DNA of 64,000 nt from Ga0077548 sp035440445 (GCA_035440445.1 DAORMJ010000015.1:23247-87246); one strand, 5' to 3'; positions 1 to 8,909 are shown, counted from the stretch's first letter. Numbers and translations: made by a program. Notes: generated by a model not told the origin, from the letters alone.

Positions 1-157
1 CAGAAATTGCGCGCAAGGTGGTCGATTTTCCCGCGCCGTTGGTGCCGAGAAGCGCAACAATCTCGCCCTCATTGGCGTCCAGCGTGATGCCCTGAATAGC
101 GGTGATCGCGCGGCCGTAAACGACCTCGAGCTTTTCAACTTGCAGGAGCGCCGTCAC
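1..157 (-). CDS. livF: Branched-chain amino-acid ABC transporter ATPase, LivF type (partial)
   Basis: Only about the first 52 residues are inside the window; the rest lies beyond base 1. The visible part has the usual LivF N-terminus (short beta strand, 'VVYGR') and a complete Walker A motif, GTNGAGKST. The GTG start overlaps the livM stop by 4 bases (GTGA), so the two are translationally coupled. In this family the LivF and LivG ATPases power uptake through LivH and LivM; LivG is not seen and could follow outside the window. It could equally serve an aromatic-acid or amide importer of the same family. Confidence 0.85.
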   Translation of the reverse strand, partial: MTALLQVEKLEVVYGRAITAIQGITLDANEGEIVALLGTNGAGKSTTLRAIS

Positions 158-1236
158 TTGCGGCCTCCGCCAAGCGGCTTTTGCTTGAAAGGCCAGAGCA
201 GAAAGTAATTCTGTATGCGCCGCCATATGCCGACGAGACCCTGCGGCTCAAAGACGAGAAACAATATCATGACGATGCCGAAGGCCGCGTAATTGAAGGC
301 GGCGAGCATGCCTGCATAGCTGCGCGCATTGGGGAGCATGCCAACGGCATATTCGATCGCATAGGGCAGGAGCGTCACGAAAATAGCGCCGAGAATTGCA
401 CCGAGCATTGAGCCCATGCCGCCGATGATGATCATGGCGACATACTGAATCGAAAGAAACAGCGAGAACGCCTCTACAGAGACGAAGCCACGGTAGTAAC
501 CGAATAGCGCCCCCGCTACGGCCGTCATCGACGACGAAATCACAAAGGCGAGCAATTTGTGCGCAGGTACGCTGATGCCAAGCGCTTCCGCAATGGTTTC
601 GTGCGAGCGGATCGCGGCCCAGGCGCGACCCGTTCGCGAGCGTAGAAGATTGAGCGAGATCAGCAGTGTGAATGCGGCGAAGGCCAGCAGCACGAAGTAC
701 CAGACCTTGCGATCGCGGAGAATGAAATCGCCAATTCGCGGCGCGTCGATCACGATGCCGGTGGAGAAGCCGCGTTTGGTTTCGTATTCACCGCCGAGGT
801 AAACCACGATGAAGTGCAGAGCGAGCGTGGACACTGCGAGGTAGAGCCCGCGCAGGCGCAGCGAGGGAAGGCCGAAGATCAAGCCGATCAATGCGCCGAC
901 CACGGCCGCGGCGGGAATCGTGATCCAGAACTTCGCGCCAAATTCCTTGAACAGGATACCCGCTGTGAAAGCACCTGCTGCGATCAGCCCTGCATGACCG
1001 AGCGAGACTTGTCCGGCGTATCCCGTAAGCAGCATCAGCGCGATCGATCCGATCGCGGCGAGAAAGACCTGGTTCGCTAGATCGAGCTGAAAGGACGATG
1101 CCAGAAACGGAAATATGCCGAGTGCCGCAAGAAACAGCACAAGGCTCGTCCATTGCATACGCGTTTCGATCAGCCGGAGGCCTTGATCGTAACTGGAGCG
1201 GAAATAGCCGCTGGCGCGCGGTTCGCGGCTAGACAC
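154..1236 (-). CDS. livM: Branched-chain amino-acid ABC transporter permease LivM
   Basis: A 360-residue inner-membrane permease of the LivM family. After a roughly 27-residue cytoplasmic N-terminus come many hydrophobic segments, with the family-typical 'GYAGQVSLGHAGLIAAGAF' region near residue 75 and 'GGMGSMLGAILGA' near residue 275. The start is GTG and overlaps the end of livH by 8 bases; the stop overlaps the ATPase start by 4. With LivH it forms the transmembrane channel of a Liv importer. Substrate cannot be read from sequence; the neighbouring acyl-CoA ligase suggests that an organic acid is possible as well as amino acids. Confidence 0.92.
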   Translation of the reverse strand: MSSREPRASGYFRSSYDQGLRLIETRMQWTSLVLFLAALGIFPFLASSFQLDLANQVFLAAIGSIALMLLTGYAGQVSLGHAGLIAAGAFTAGILFKEFGAKFWITIPAAAVVGALIGLIFGLPSLRLRGLYLAVSTLALHFIVVYLGGEYETKRGFSTGIVIDAPRIGDFILRDRKVWYFVLLAFAAFTLLISLNLLRSRTGRAWAAIRSHETIAEALGISVPAHKLLAFVISSSMTAVAGALFGYYRGFVSVEAFSLFLSIQYVAMIIIGGMGSMLGAILGAIFVTLLPYAIEYAVGMLPNARSYAGMLAAFNYAAFGIVMILFLVFEPQGLVGIWRRIQNYFLLWPFKQKPLGGGRK

Positions 1237-2098
1237 GGTCGAGCTCCTCGCGCGTCCCGAACAGTCCCCAGGGACGAACGACGAGCATCAGGATCAGAAC
1301 GAGAAATGGAACGACGTCGGATAGGAGTGCGTCGACATAATAAATCATGAGCACTTCTGCGGCGGCAATGATGAGTGCGCCGAGCAGGGCGCCGACGAGG
1401 CTATCGAGGCCGCCGACGAGTGCTGCGGGAAACGCCTTCAGGCCGATCAGCACCATGGTGCTGTCGAGGCCGCTGTCGAGCGAGATCAGGATTCCGGCAA
1501 GCGCGCCGGTGAGCGTCGAGAGTCCCCAGGCGAGCGCGTAAATGACATGCAACGAGATGCCGCGCTGCGCCGCAAGCAACGGGTTCTGCCCCGCCGCGCG
1601 CATGCGGATGCCGTAGCGGCTGAAGCGAAGGAACAGGAAAAGTCCCGCGTAAACCAATGCCGTAGTGCAGACGAGTGCCGCACCGGCAGCGGAAATGCGT
1701 CCACCAAAGATGGGGATCGAGGAGTTCACCCAGCCGAGCGCTTGCGCCGGGTTCTGTTGCTGCGCGGACCATACCATCACGACGAGCCCCCGCAACAAAA
1801 CGCCAAGCGCAACCGTTGTCAGGACCGCGGCGAGCACCATTTCTCCGGTCATGCGTCGCATGAGAAAGACATAGACCAGCACACCGACGCAGAGGCTCAG
1901 GAAAATAGCGGCGCCGATCGCAACCGCAGGGTTCTTCGAAAACAGCGACGCGGTAGTGATCAGGAGATAGGCGGAGAGCATCATCAGTTCGCCATGCGCG
2001 AGATTTAGCACGCGGCTCACGCGATAAATCAGCACGTAGCCGCAGGCGATCAGCGCGTAGATGGCCGCGAGCACCGCGATGTTGATGGCGAGTTGCAA
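1229..2098 (-). CDS. livH: Branched-chain amino-acid ABC transporter permease LivH
   Basis: A 289-residue polytopic membrane protein of the LivH family, with the conserved 'SRVLNLAHGELMML' stretch near residue 30 and 'ALVGGLDSLVGALLGALI' near residue 225. The start is TTG at 2096-2098, preceded at good distance by an AGGAAG ribosome-binding sequence; no ATG fits the family N-terminus. It overlaps livM by 8 bases and lies 108 bases after the binding-protein gene, with a hairpin in between. It pairs with LivM in the membrane channel. Confidence 0.92.
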   Translation of the reverse strand: MQLAINIAVLAAIYALIACGYVLIYRVSRVLNLAHGELMMLSAYLLITTASLFSKNPAVAIGAAIFLSLCVGVLVYVFLMRRMTGEMVLAAVLTTVALGVLLRGLVVMVWSAQQQNPAQALGWVNSSIPIFGGRISAAGAALVCTTALVYAGLFLFLRFSRYGIRMRAAGQNPLLAAQRGISLHVIYALAWGLSTLTGALAGILISLDSGLDSTMVLIGLKAFPAALVGGLDSLVGALLGALIIAAAEVLMIYYVDALLSDVVPFLVLILMLVVRPWGLFGTREELDRV

Positions 2099-2145
2099 AG
2101 TTCGAGCTTCCTGTTCAGGCGTGCCGTCTGCGATTTGAATATAAT

Positions 2146-2191
2146 GCCCCCACCCTTTGTCGCTCCCGGCAAGCGAGGGACTGGGTGAGGG
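2146..2191. repeat. Imperfect palindrome between binding-protein and permease genes
   Basis: About 46 bases can fold into a long imperfect hairpin: CCCCACCC pairs with GGGTGAGGG and an inner TCGCT pairs with AGCGA. It sits in the 108-base gap between the abundant binding protein and the permeases. Hairpins in this position often stabilise the upstream message or attenuate read-through, which would give more binding protein than permease; that role is inferred. It also resembles dispersed REP-like repeats. Confidence 0.5.
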
Positions 2192-2206
2192 CCTTCTCTT
2201 GCTTCG

Positions 2207-3367
2207 TTACTTCACGTCGAAGGCTTGCCAGTCGCGCACCTGCACGATCGCGCCTTTCGTCTCGTCCCAGCGATAGACGCGATAGTATTGCTTGGTGCGG
2301 AAGTGATTGTCCTTGGTCCATTGCAACTCGCCGCCGCGCAGGCCCTTCAGATCCACTTTCAGGTTGGAGAGCGACGCGGTAACTTTCTCCGCGTTCGCGG
2401 GCCAGCCCGCGGACTTCAGCGCCGCTTCGATCACCATGCCGGCGATCCAGCCCTCGGCCATCTGGTTCACCGGATACTGCGACTTCGCAGCCTTTGCGGC
2501 GTCCGTGATTTCCTTGTGGATCGGAAGGTTATCCTGGAACAGTGCGTTCGCGCCGACGACATAGAACTTGCCGTCTTTTAATCGCGCCAACTCATTCTCT
2601 GCTTCGAGATGGGCCCAGGCGACGTAGTCGCCGGTCCAGCCGAGACGGCGCAGGCCCTCAAGGGTGCGCACCTGCGTGACCCAGGGCGCCCAGGAATAGG
2701 CCCAGTTCGCGCCCGCATCCTTGATCAGCGTCGCAAACGGCGTGTAGTCCGGCGTCGGCGGCGGGATGATCTGCTTCGAGACCGGCGTCATGCCCAGCGT
2801 CTTTGAAAGCTCTTCGGCGAAATCGATCTCGCCGCGCGAAATCGGAATGGCCATGGCGGAGAGGCCGAGCTTGACCGGTTCCTTTGCTGTTGCCTTCACG
2901 AAATCGAGTACGGCGCGGCTGTCATAGGTCGCGGCAAAGGCGGTGGTGCAGAACTGCAGCGCATTCGCAGGCGGATAGACGTCCTTCGGACAGACTGAGC
3001 TTGCGAAAATGAGCGGGATATTCGCTTTCTGCGACTCGGCAACGACCGGTGCATAGGTCGATGAAAGGCTGGCGTTGAGAAGCAACACGACCTTGTCGTC
3101 GGTGACGAGGCGAGTCGCATTGGCTGCGGCGCGGGCCGGCTGCGCGGAGTCGTCGAGCAGGATCAGATTGATCTTCTTGCCGTTGACGCCGCCGGCGGCG
3201 TTCACCTTGTCGATATAGATACGCAGACCATCGACCGCCGGGGCATAGGTGCCCGCGGCTGGGCCGGTCAGTGCGCCGGTGAGGCCCACATTATAAGTAT
3301 CCTGCGCGGCGGCACCGCCGGTGAGACCGGCGATCGCAGCGGTCACGATCAGACTTCGTTTTAGCAT
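2207..3367 (-). CDS. Liv-type ABC transporter substrate-binding protein
   Basis: A 386-residue periplasmic binding protein of the Leu/Ile/Val-binding (LivJ/LivK) family. Residues 1-22 form a signal peptide (MLKRSLIV... ending AAAQ), followed by 'YNVGLTGALTGPAAGTYAP', the typical opening strand of the family. The ATG at 3365-3367 was chosen because GGAGGAA lies directly upstream and the signal peptide begins there; a longer upstream reading would add 36 residues of no recognisable character. It is the first transporter gene, just downstream of the acyl-CoA ligase and in the same direction. Family members bind amino acids, but also amides or aromatic acids, so the ligand is not assigned. Confidence 0.9.
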   Translation of the reverse strand: MLKRSLIVTAAIAGLTGGAAAQDTYNVGLTGALTGPAAGTYAPAVDGLRIYIDKVNAAGGVNGKKINLILLDDSAQPARAAANATRLVTDDKVVLLLNASLSSTYAPVVAESQKANIPLIFASSVCPKDVYPPANALQFCTTAFAATYDSRAVLDFVKATAKEPVKLGLSAMAIPISRGEIDFAEELSKTLGMTPVSKQIIPPPTPDYTPFATLIKDAGANWAYSWAPWVTQVRTLEGLRRLGWTGDYVAWAHLEAENELARLKDGKFYVVGANALFQDNLPIHKEITDAAKAAKSQYPVNQMAEGWIAGMVIEAALKSAGWPANAEKVTASLSNLKVDLKGLRGGELQWTKDNHFRTKQYYRVYRWDETKGAIVQVRDWQAFDVK

Positions 3368-3386
3368 TTCCTTCCTCCTGATTTTT

Positions 3387-5270
3387 TTATTGAACGATGC
3401 CGCCGCTTGCCGCGGAGAGCATGCGTTCTTCGGCGTCGTCGTACATGGCATCCACGAGTGCCTTGAAGCGCTCATACATGAGATTTCGCTTCACTTTCCG
3501 GGTCGGCGTTACCGGCTCGCCTTCTTCTTCCGGGTCTAGTTCTTTCGGCAGAATTCGAAAGGTCTTGATTTGCTCGACGCGCGCGACCTGTTCGTTGGCC
3601 TTGTCGATCTCTTTGCGGATCTGTCTCTCGAGCGCTGGATTGGTCGCGAGATTGGTGAAGCCGGTATAGGCGATGTCATTCGCGCGTGCCCAATCGGCCG
3701 CGGTGTCGAAGTCGATCTCGATCAGGGCAACGAGATATTTTTTCCCGTGGCCGAATACGACCGCCTCAGCCACGAAGGGAGAAGCGCGCAGGATGTTCTC
3801 GATATAGGCAGGCGAGATCGTCTTGCCGCCCGAAGTGACGATGAAATCGCGTGCGCGATCGATCAGCCGCAGTTGCTCGCCGCGCATTTCGCCGACGTCG
3901 CCGGTTTTCAGCCAGCCGTCGTCCTGCAAGACGGATCTGCTTGCTTCCTCATTCTGCCAATAGCCTTCGAAGAGGTCTTTGCCGTGAACGAGGATTTCGT
4001 TGTCCTTGCCGAATTTGATCTGCCAGCCCTCTGGAACGGTCCCGACATCGCCCGGACGCGGGAAGGGGCCGCGCTGTCCGGAGATGATCGCGCCTGCGGT
4101 TTCGGTCTGGCCATACATCTCGCAGACATTGACGCCGAACATATGCCAGAGCGCCATCGTGTCGGCAGGCAGCGGCGCGCCGCCGGACAGCACGAGTTCG
4201 AGCTTGTCGAAGCCGAGCTTGTTCAGGATCGGCCGGAACACGGCAACCCAGGCGGCGTGATACAGCGCGTTCTGGTGCCCGCTCGCGCGCTTCTCGTAGA
4301 GCCGTTTCACATGCTCGCGTGCAAGCCGCATAGCCATGCGGTAGGCCGCGCGCTTCACGGAGGAAGAAGTACCGATATTGACGAGAATAGTGGACGCGAA
4401 TTTCTGCAGATAGCGCGGTACCGTGAAGAGAATCTGCGGCGCCACTTCGAACATCGTCGCGCCAATGTCGTTCACGTCTTCTCCGAAATGCGGCACGAGT
4501 CCCGAAATCAGCGGCAGCGTTACTGCGGCGTCACGACCGAGCACATGGCAGAGCGGCAGATAGATCACCGTACGGAGCGGCTTCTCCGTAAGGACAGGAT
4601 AATGCGTGACGATGTTATAAGTGCCGGCGAGATGCTTGCCGTGCGTGATCAGCGCACCTTTCGGATTGCCGGTGGTGCCGGACGTATAGACGATAAACGC
4701 TGGTGATTCCGGCGAGACCTTCGCGGCTTTCTCCTCGAGCCAGCTGATATCGGCTGTGTCATTCGCTTCAAGCAAAGCGCGATAGCTCGACAATTTTTCG
4801 TGGCGATAGGCGAACAACGCGGAGTCGTCGATCACGACGATGTTGCGCAGGTTCGGCAGTTTGTCCGCGAGCGGCAGGATGCGATCAACATATTCCTGGT
4901 CTTCCGCGACGAACAGAACCGCGCCGCCATCCTGCATCTGGTATTCGGTCTCGCTAGCCGATGCTGTCGGATAGATTCCGAACACGACAGCCCCGAGCGA
5001 CTGCGCGGCGAGGTCGCAGATCATCCATTCTTCGCAGGCGTCGCCCATAATGGCGACGCGTTCACCGGCTTTCAGGCCCAGCGCCTCGAATGCTTTCGCC
5101 GTGCGCGCAACGAGCAGCGCATAGTTTCGCTATGTGCGCTCTCGATAGATCCCAAGATGTTTGGATCGAAACGCAACGGCTGCGGGATCCGTGCGCGCAC
5201 GCTCGCAAAGCAATGCAGGCGCCGTCTTCTGGCGTAGTTCTTCCGGTGTCCATCCCTGCAGCGCGGCCAT
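3387..5270 (-). pseudogene. Long-chain acyl-CoA ligase (AMP-binding), interrupted by an in-frame TAG
   Basis: The reading frame encodes a 627-codon AMP-dependent synthetase that would convert a carboxylic acid to its CoA thioester. 'YTSGTTGNPKGA' (phosphate loop), 'YGQTETAG' and 'LKTGDVGE' are all intact. The ATG at 5268-5270 is the first after an upstream stop. Codon 47 (5130-5132) is TAG, where the frame context 'YRERT-x-RNYALL' and the family call for tryptophan (TGG), so one G-to-A change explains it. Without readthrough, translation could only restart internally, for example at the ATG at 5048, losing about 74 residues. It could be a recent pseudogene, a sequencing error or a suppressed stop. 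It precedes the Liv binding-protein gene by 19 bases. Confidence 0.8.
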
Positions 5271-5308
5271 TGGCTGGCCCTTTTTTCATCGAGCGGCGTT
5301 CAGGAATA

Positions 5309-5323
5309 ATTCTATAGATCAAT
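5309..5323. promoter_or_regulatory. Probable TetR-family operator, copy 1
   Basis: ATTCTATAGATCAAT, 39 bases upstream of the acyl-CoA ligase start. Its reverse complement occurs identically at 6072-6086, in front of the divergent MetE-like gene. The partly symmetric core (CTATAG) and its position beside a TetR-type regulator gene suggest it is that regulator's binding site. Not shown experimentally. Confidence 0.6.
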
Positions 5324-5354
5324 TGAAAAGGCAACGGGCGAATTCGCTGGCCTT

Positions 5355-5999
5355 TCAATGCCGCGGGTTGCCAATGCCGACGAGGAGGATGCGCGCATAT
5401 TGCTCCGCAACCACAGGCACTTGGTAGGATTCGCCTTTTCCCATCCACGCCGAGACCGATTTGCACATGCCGAGCAGCGCGAGCGTCATCAATCGCGGAT
5501 CGATATCCTTGCGAAGCTCGCCGCTTGCGATGCCTTCGGCGATCACCTTTTCGATGACTTTCTCATAGGCGCGGGAAAGTTTGCCGACCTTCTTGCGCGA
5601 GGCTGGCGGCAAATACTGGCGTTCGTTCAGGAACGTCTTGACATAGTCGGCGCGGTCCATCAGCGGCGCGAGATGGGCCTCGACCAGCCCGTGAACTTTC
5701 TCAGCCGCGCTGATTTCCTTCGCTGCGACGTCCGCTGCCGCCTCAAAGAAGCCCTCGACGCCTTTCAGGCAAACGAGTTCGAGTGCGATCTCCTTCGACG
5801 AGAAATAATAATAGAGGCTCGCCTGCCGGATACCGAGAACGTCGGCGATGTCCTGCGTGCTTGCGCCGTAATAGCCGCGCTCGGCAAAAACCTTCGCGGC
5901 GGCGTCGAGAATTTCGCTCTGGCGGCGGCGCTGGTTCGGCGCGGCCGCGCGCGGGCTGGCACCCTTCGCCTGCAGTTCGGGTTTGCGCTGCGATCTCAT
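5355..5999 (-). CDS. TetR/AcrR-family transcriptional regulator
   Basis: A 214-residue repressor-type protein. Residues about 22-70 form the TetR helix-turn-helix domain (RRQSEILDAA, then 'YYGASTQDIADVLGI' and 'ASLYYYFSSKE'), followed by a variable all-helical ligand-binding domain. The first 20 residues are basic and proline/alanine-rich. It lies between the acyl-CoA ligase and a divergent MetE-like gene. The same 15-bp sequence stands before both of those genes, so the simplest reading is that it represses the ligase-Liv operon and the methyltransferase and is released by an acyl-CoA or the imported acid. Family assignment is firm, the effector is unknown. Confidence 0.93.
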   Translation of the reverse strand: MRSQRKPELQAKGASPRAAAPNQRRRQSEILDAAAKVFAERGYYGASTQDIADVLGIRQASLYYYFSSKEIALELVCLKGVEGFFEAAADVAAKEISAAEKVHGLVEAHLAPLMDRADYVKTFLNERQYLPPASRKKVGKLSRAYEKVIEKVIAEGIASGELRKDIDPRLMTLALLGMCKSVSAWMGKGESYQVPVVAEQYARILLVGIGNPRH

Positions 6000-6071
6000 C
6001 CGCGCTTGTCTCCTCGCTCGTTCCGCGGCCGGGGACTGCTTTTTGACATGACGCGCGGTTTCGATCTATCT

Positions 6072-6086
6072 ATTGATCTATAGAAT
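6072..6086. promoter_or_regulatory. Probable TetR-family operator, copy 2
   Basis: ATTGATCTATAGAAT, the exact reverse complement of the box at 5309-5323. It lies 33 bases before the MetE-like start and 73 bases before the divergent tetR start. A half copy (GATCTA at 6063-6068) precedes it by 12 bases, about one helical turn, so two repressor dimers might bind. Inferred from identity and position. Confidence 0.6.
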
Positions 6087-6119
6087 CCGGTAGCAAGCCG
6101 GAAGTCCGGGAGAAGCGCC

Positions 6120-7232
6120 ATGTCTCGCCTCGCGTCAGGCCGTCCGCCGTTTCGTGCCGATCATGTCGGCAGCTTGTTGCGTCCGCCCGCATTGCGGCAG
6201 GCGTTCAAGCAGCACATGAACGGCTCGATCGACGACACCGCCTTCACGAAAATCCAGGACGACTGCATCCGCGAGGTTTTGCAGCTACAGGAAAGCGCCG
6301 GGCTGAAGGTGGTGAACGACGGCGAGTTCCGCCGCGGTTCCTACTGGAGCCGTTTCGTCGAGCGCACGGAAGGCTTCGAGATCAAGGGCGCGGTCTATAC
6401 CTTCCGCGACGACACCGGGCACGAGTACGAATTCACCGCTCCTTACGCGAGCAGCAAGATCAAGCGCGTGCGGCCGCTTGCGGTCGACGAGTTCGACTTC
6501 GTGAAGGCGCATACAAAGCTCACGCCGAAGATCACCATTCCGGCGCCTTCGACCATGCACTTCTATCGTTGCAGCGATTTCGCCGACGCGAAGATCTATC
6601 CGGATCCGAAGAGCTTCTTCCGCGATCTCGGAAAGGTGTTTCAGGAGGAGATCGCCGATCTCGCCAAAGCCGGCTGCGAATACGTGCAGCTCGACGAAGT
6701 GGCGATTGCGATGCTGTGCGATCCGGCGATCCGCGAGAAGGTGCAGTCGGTCGGGCAAGACCCGGACGAACTCGTCGATCTTTATATCGATGCGATCAAC
6801 GAGGCAGTATCGGTGCTGCCGGACAACGTGCGGGTCGGGGTGCATATGTGCCGCGGCAATCTGAAAGGGCACTATCTGGCCGCGGGCGGATACGAAGACA
6901 TCGCCGAGCGCTTCTTCAGCCGCGCCAAGATCAATCATTTCCTGCTCGAGTTCGACACCGCGCGCGCGGGCGATTTTTCTCCGCTGCGTTTCGTGCCGAA
7001 GGGCGTCGGCGTCGTGCTCGGTCTCGTCACCAGCAAGTCGCCGGAGCTTGAAAAGCAGGACGACCTCATGCGCCGCGTGGAAGAAGCGACCCAATACATC
7101 GATCTGGATCGCCTCGCGATCAGTCCGCAATGCGGCTTTGCATCGACCGTTGCCGGCAATCCGGTCACAGAAGCGGACGAGAAGGCCAAACTCAGCCTTT
7201 GCGTCGAGACGGCAGACCGCATCTGGAAGTAG
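6120..7232 (+). CDS. MetE-like cobalamin-independent methyltransferase (catalytic domain only)
   Basis: A 370-residue protein of the family that matches the C-terminal catalytic half of cobalamin-independent methionine synthase. It shows 'FRADHVGSLLRP' at the N-terminus, 'NDGEFRRGSYW' near residue 66, and the zinc-site residues His242 and Cys244 (VHMCRGN) and Cys338 (QCGFAST). Single-domain members move a methyl group to homocysteine or a related thiol; several act in catabolism rather than methionine synthesis. The ATG at 6120 follows GGGAGAAG. The shared TetR box ties it to the acyl-CoA ligase operon, which suggests a role in breaking down a methylated compound. The true substrate is unknown. 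Confidence 0.85.
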   Translation: MSRLASGRPPFRADHVGSLLRPPALRQAFKQHMNGSIDDTAFTKIQDDCIREVLQLQESAGLKVVNDGEFRRGSYWSRFVERTEGFEIKGAVYTFRDDTGHEYEFTAPYASSKIKRVRPLAVDEFDFVKAHTKLTPKITIPAPSTMHFYRCSDFADAKIYPDPKSFFRDLGKVFQEEIADLAKAGCEYVQLDEVAIAMLCDPAIREKVQSVGQDPDELVDLYIDAINEAVSVLPDNVRVGVHMCRGNLKGHYLAAGGYEDIAERFFSRAKINHFLLEFDTARAGDFSPLRFVPKGVGVVLGLVTSKSPELEKQDDLMRRVEEATQYIDLDRLAISPQCGFASTVAGNPVTEADEKAKLSLCVETADRIWK

Positions 7233-7382
7233 CGCCTTAGGCGCGGGCAATTTTCGCGTTTCTAACGCTGACGGCGGGCCGCGTATCCGGGCGGCCGCCT
7301 GCGTCCCCAAGCGAGCGGTAGCTTTCCAGCGGCGTGCTGGATAGGTTGCGCAGCAGCAGCCGTGAGTCACGCGGGACCGCCG

Positions 7383-7928
7383 ATGAAGAAGCAGAAACGC
7401 TCACCCTCCGACGAGAACGGCGCGAAGGTATCGTCGCCGGAGCCGCTGTTGCGTGATTTTTCGCAGTCGCTGCCAATGTCGCTGCTGCGGGCGCGGGAAT
7501 CAGTCATGCGGCAGTTTCGGCCGCATTTGCGGAAGTTCGGCCTGACCGAGCAGCAATGGCGGATTCTGCGCGCGCTTTCGTCCGCCGAATCCATGGAGGT
7601 TGCGCAACTGGCCGAAGCGACGTTTCTGCTGGGGCCGAGCCTGTCGCGCATCCTCAAAGACCTCGACAAGCGCGGGCTTTTGCGCAGGAAATCATCCGAC
7701 AGCGATCTGCGCCGTGGCGTTATCAGTATCACGGCGAAGGGCCTGCAACTGATCGACCGCGCGGGCGAGGATTCCGAGCGCATCTACGCGCAGATCACCA
7801 AATATTATGGCGCGACGAAACTCTCGACGCTGCAATCGATGCTGCGCGATCTCGAAGAACAACTCGCCTCATTGAACGGCAAGCCTGCGCCGGCTGCGAA
7901 GAAGCAGGCTGCAATCAAGGCGCGATAA
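7383..7928 (+). CDS. hpaR: MarR-family regulator of homoprotocatechuate degradation (HpaR)
   Basis: A 181-residue MarR protein. The winged helix-turn-helix spans roughly residues 50-125 ('LTEQQWRILRAL', 'LSRILKDLDKRGLLRR', 'SDLRRGVISITAKG'). The 'SLPMSLLRARESVM' N-terminal helix is typical of HpaR, which represses hpa genes until hydroxyphenylacetate is present. The ATG at 7383 was chosen; a GTG at 7362 would add 7 residues. The gene converges on hpaD and overlaps it by 14 bases. The two matching palindromes at 11056 and 12857 are the probable operators; none was seen before hpaR itself. Confidence 0.88.
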   Translation: MKKQKRSPSDENGAKVSSPEPLLRDFSQSLPMSLLRARESVMRQFRPHLRKFGLTEQQWRILRALSSAESMEVAQLAEATFLLGPSLSRILKDLDKRGLLRRKSSDSDLRRGVISITAKGLQLIDRAGEDSERIYAQITKYYGATKLSTLQSMLRDLEEQLASLNGKPAPAAKKQAAIKAR

Positions 7929-8895
7929 TCGGCGTCGCTTTCAGGTCGGCGGCGCGAACCGGCGTATTTGCGAATACGCTGCCTTCCTCGAACCAGGATC
8001 GCGGCGCGGGTGCGCCCCAGAGCGTCTGCCGTTGCGGGTCTTTCAGTCCCCAGCGGATCGGCTCGTGATCGGGGTCGATCGTCTGGTAATCGGAGCAATA
8101 GATTTCGATGCGGTGACCGTCCGGATCGCGCACATAAAGGAAGAAGGCATTCGAAATGCCGTGGCGGCCGGGTCCGCGCTCGATGTTCGAGACATAGCCG
8201 GTGGTGGACATGACATCGAGGAGATCGATGATGTTGAGGGGCGTCGGCACCCAGAAAGCGACATGATGCAGCCGGGGCCCCGAGCCATTGGTGAAGGCCA
8301 TGTCGTGCACGCCGCCTTTGCGGTGCATCCAGGCGGCCCAGAGTTCATCCGTTTCTTCGGTCGCCGTGTATTCCGTCACGCGAAAGCCGATCGAATTGTA
8401 GAAGTGGACAGCGTCCAAAACGTTGGGGCTGAAGCAGTTGAAGTGGTCGATGCGCAGCGGACGCACGCCCCGATAAAGCTTATACTGCTGATGAATATGC
8501 GGCAGACGATCCATCCTGGCGTAGAATTCCAGCGGAATTCCCTGCGGGTCGCGCGCGCGGAGCGTGCGGCCCTGATAAGGCACTTCCGCCCATTCCGCGC
8601 GTAGTTCCTGCTTGTCGAAATAATCCTTCGCGCGGTCCAACTGCTTCTCGTCGGCCACCTTGAAGCCAAGCTCCTGCGCGACCGCGATGTCGCCTTGCTC
8701 CAGCACCAGACAATGGTGGCCGCGCTCTTCCATCGCACGCAGATAAATGCGGCGGTCGTCCTCTCCCGTGACCTGGAGTCCTAGCGTGTCGACATAGAAC
8801 GCACGCGAGGCCTCCAAGTCGGTCACCGTGAGCACGACGTGGCTGAGCCTTACAATATTGAAGGGAGGGTTGAATACGCTTGCGGGTATTGCCAT
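7915..8895 (-). CDS. hpaD: 3,4-dihydroxyphenylacetate 2,3-dioxygenase
   Basis: A 326-residue type I extradiol dioxygenase that opens the ring of homoprotocatechuate. It has the two-module vicinal-oxygen-chelate fold: a structural N-terminal half (residues 12-130) and a catalytic half. Metal ligands of the family are visible: His151 (RIDHFN), His210/211 (RLHHVAF) and Glu264 (HRIEIYC). The ATG at 8893-8895 was chosen because the conserved protein begins there; the upstream frame is the antisense of hpaF. It is the last gene of the minus-strand run hpaH-hpaG-hpaF-hpaD and overlaps hpaR tail to tail. Confidence 0.95.
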   Translation of the reverse strand: MAIPASVFNPPFNIVRLSHVVLTVTDLEASRAFYVDTLGLQVTGEDDRRIYLRAMEERGHHCLVLEQGDIAVAQELGFKVADEKQLDRAKDYFDKQELRAEWAEVPYQGRTLRARDPQGIPLEFYARMDRLPHIHQQYKLYRGVRPLRIDHFNCFSPNVLDAVHFYNSIGFRVTEYTATEETDELWAAWMHRKGGVHDMAFTNGSGPRLHHVAFWVPTPLNIIDLLDVMSTTGYVSNIERGPGRHGISNAFFLYVRDPDGHRIEIYCSDYQTIDPDHEPIRWGLKDPQRQTLWGAPAPRSWFEEGSVFANTPVRAADLKATPIIAP

Positions 8896-8909
8896 GTCTT
8901 CCTCGCCAG

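Noticed and set aside
7232..7244. GCGCC-TTA-GGCGC hairpin after the MetE-like gene as a terminator
   Set aside because: Stem of five bases, 3-base loop and no T-run; too weak to call.
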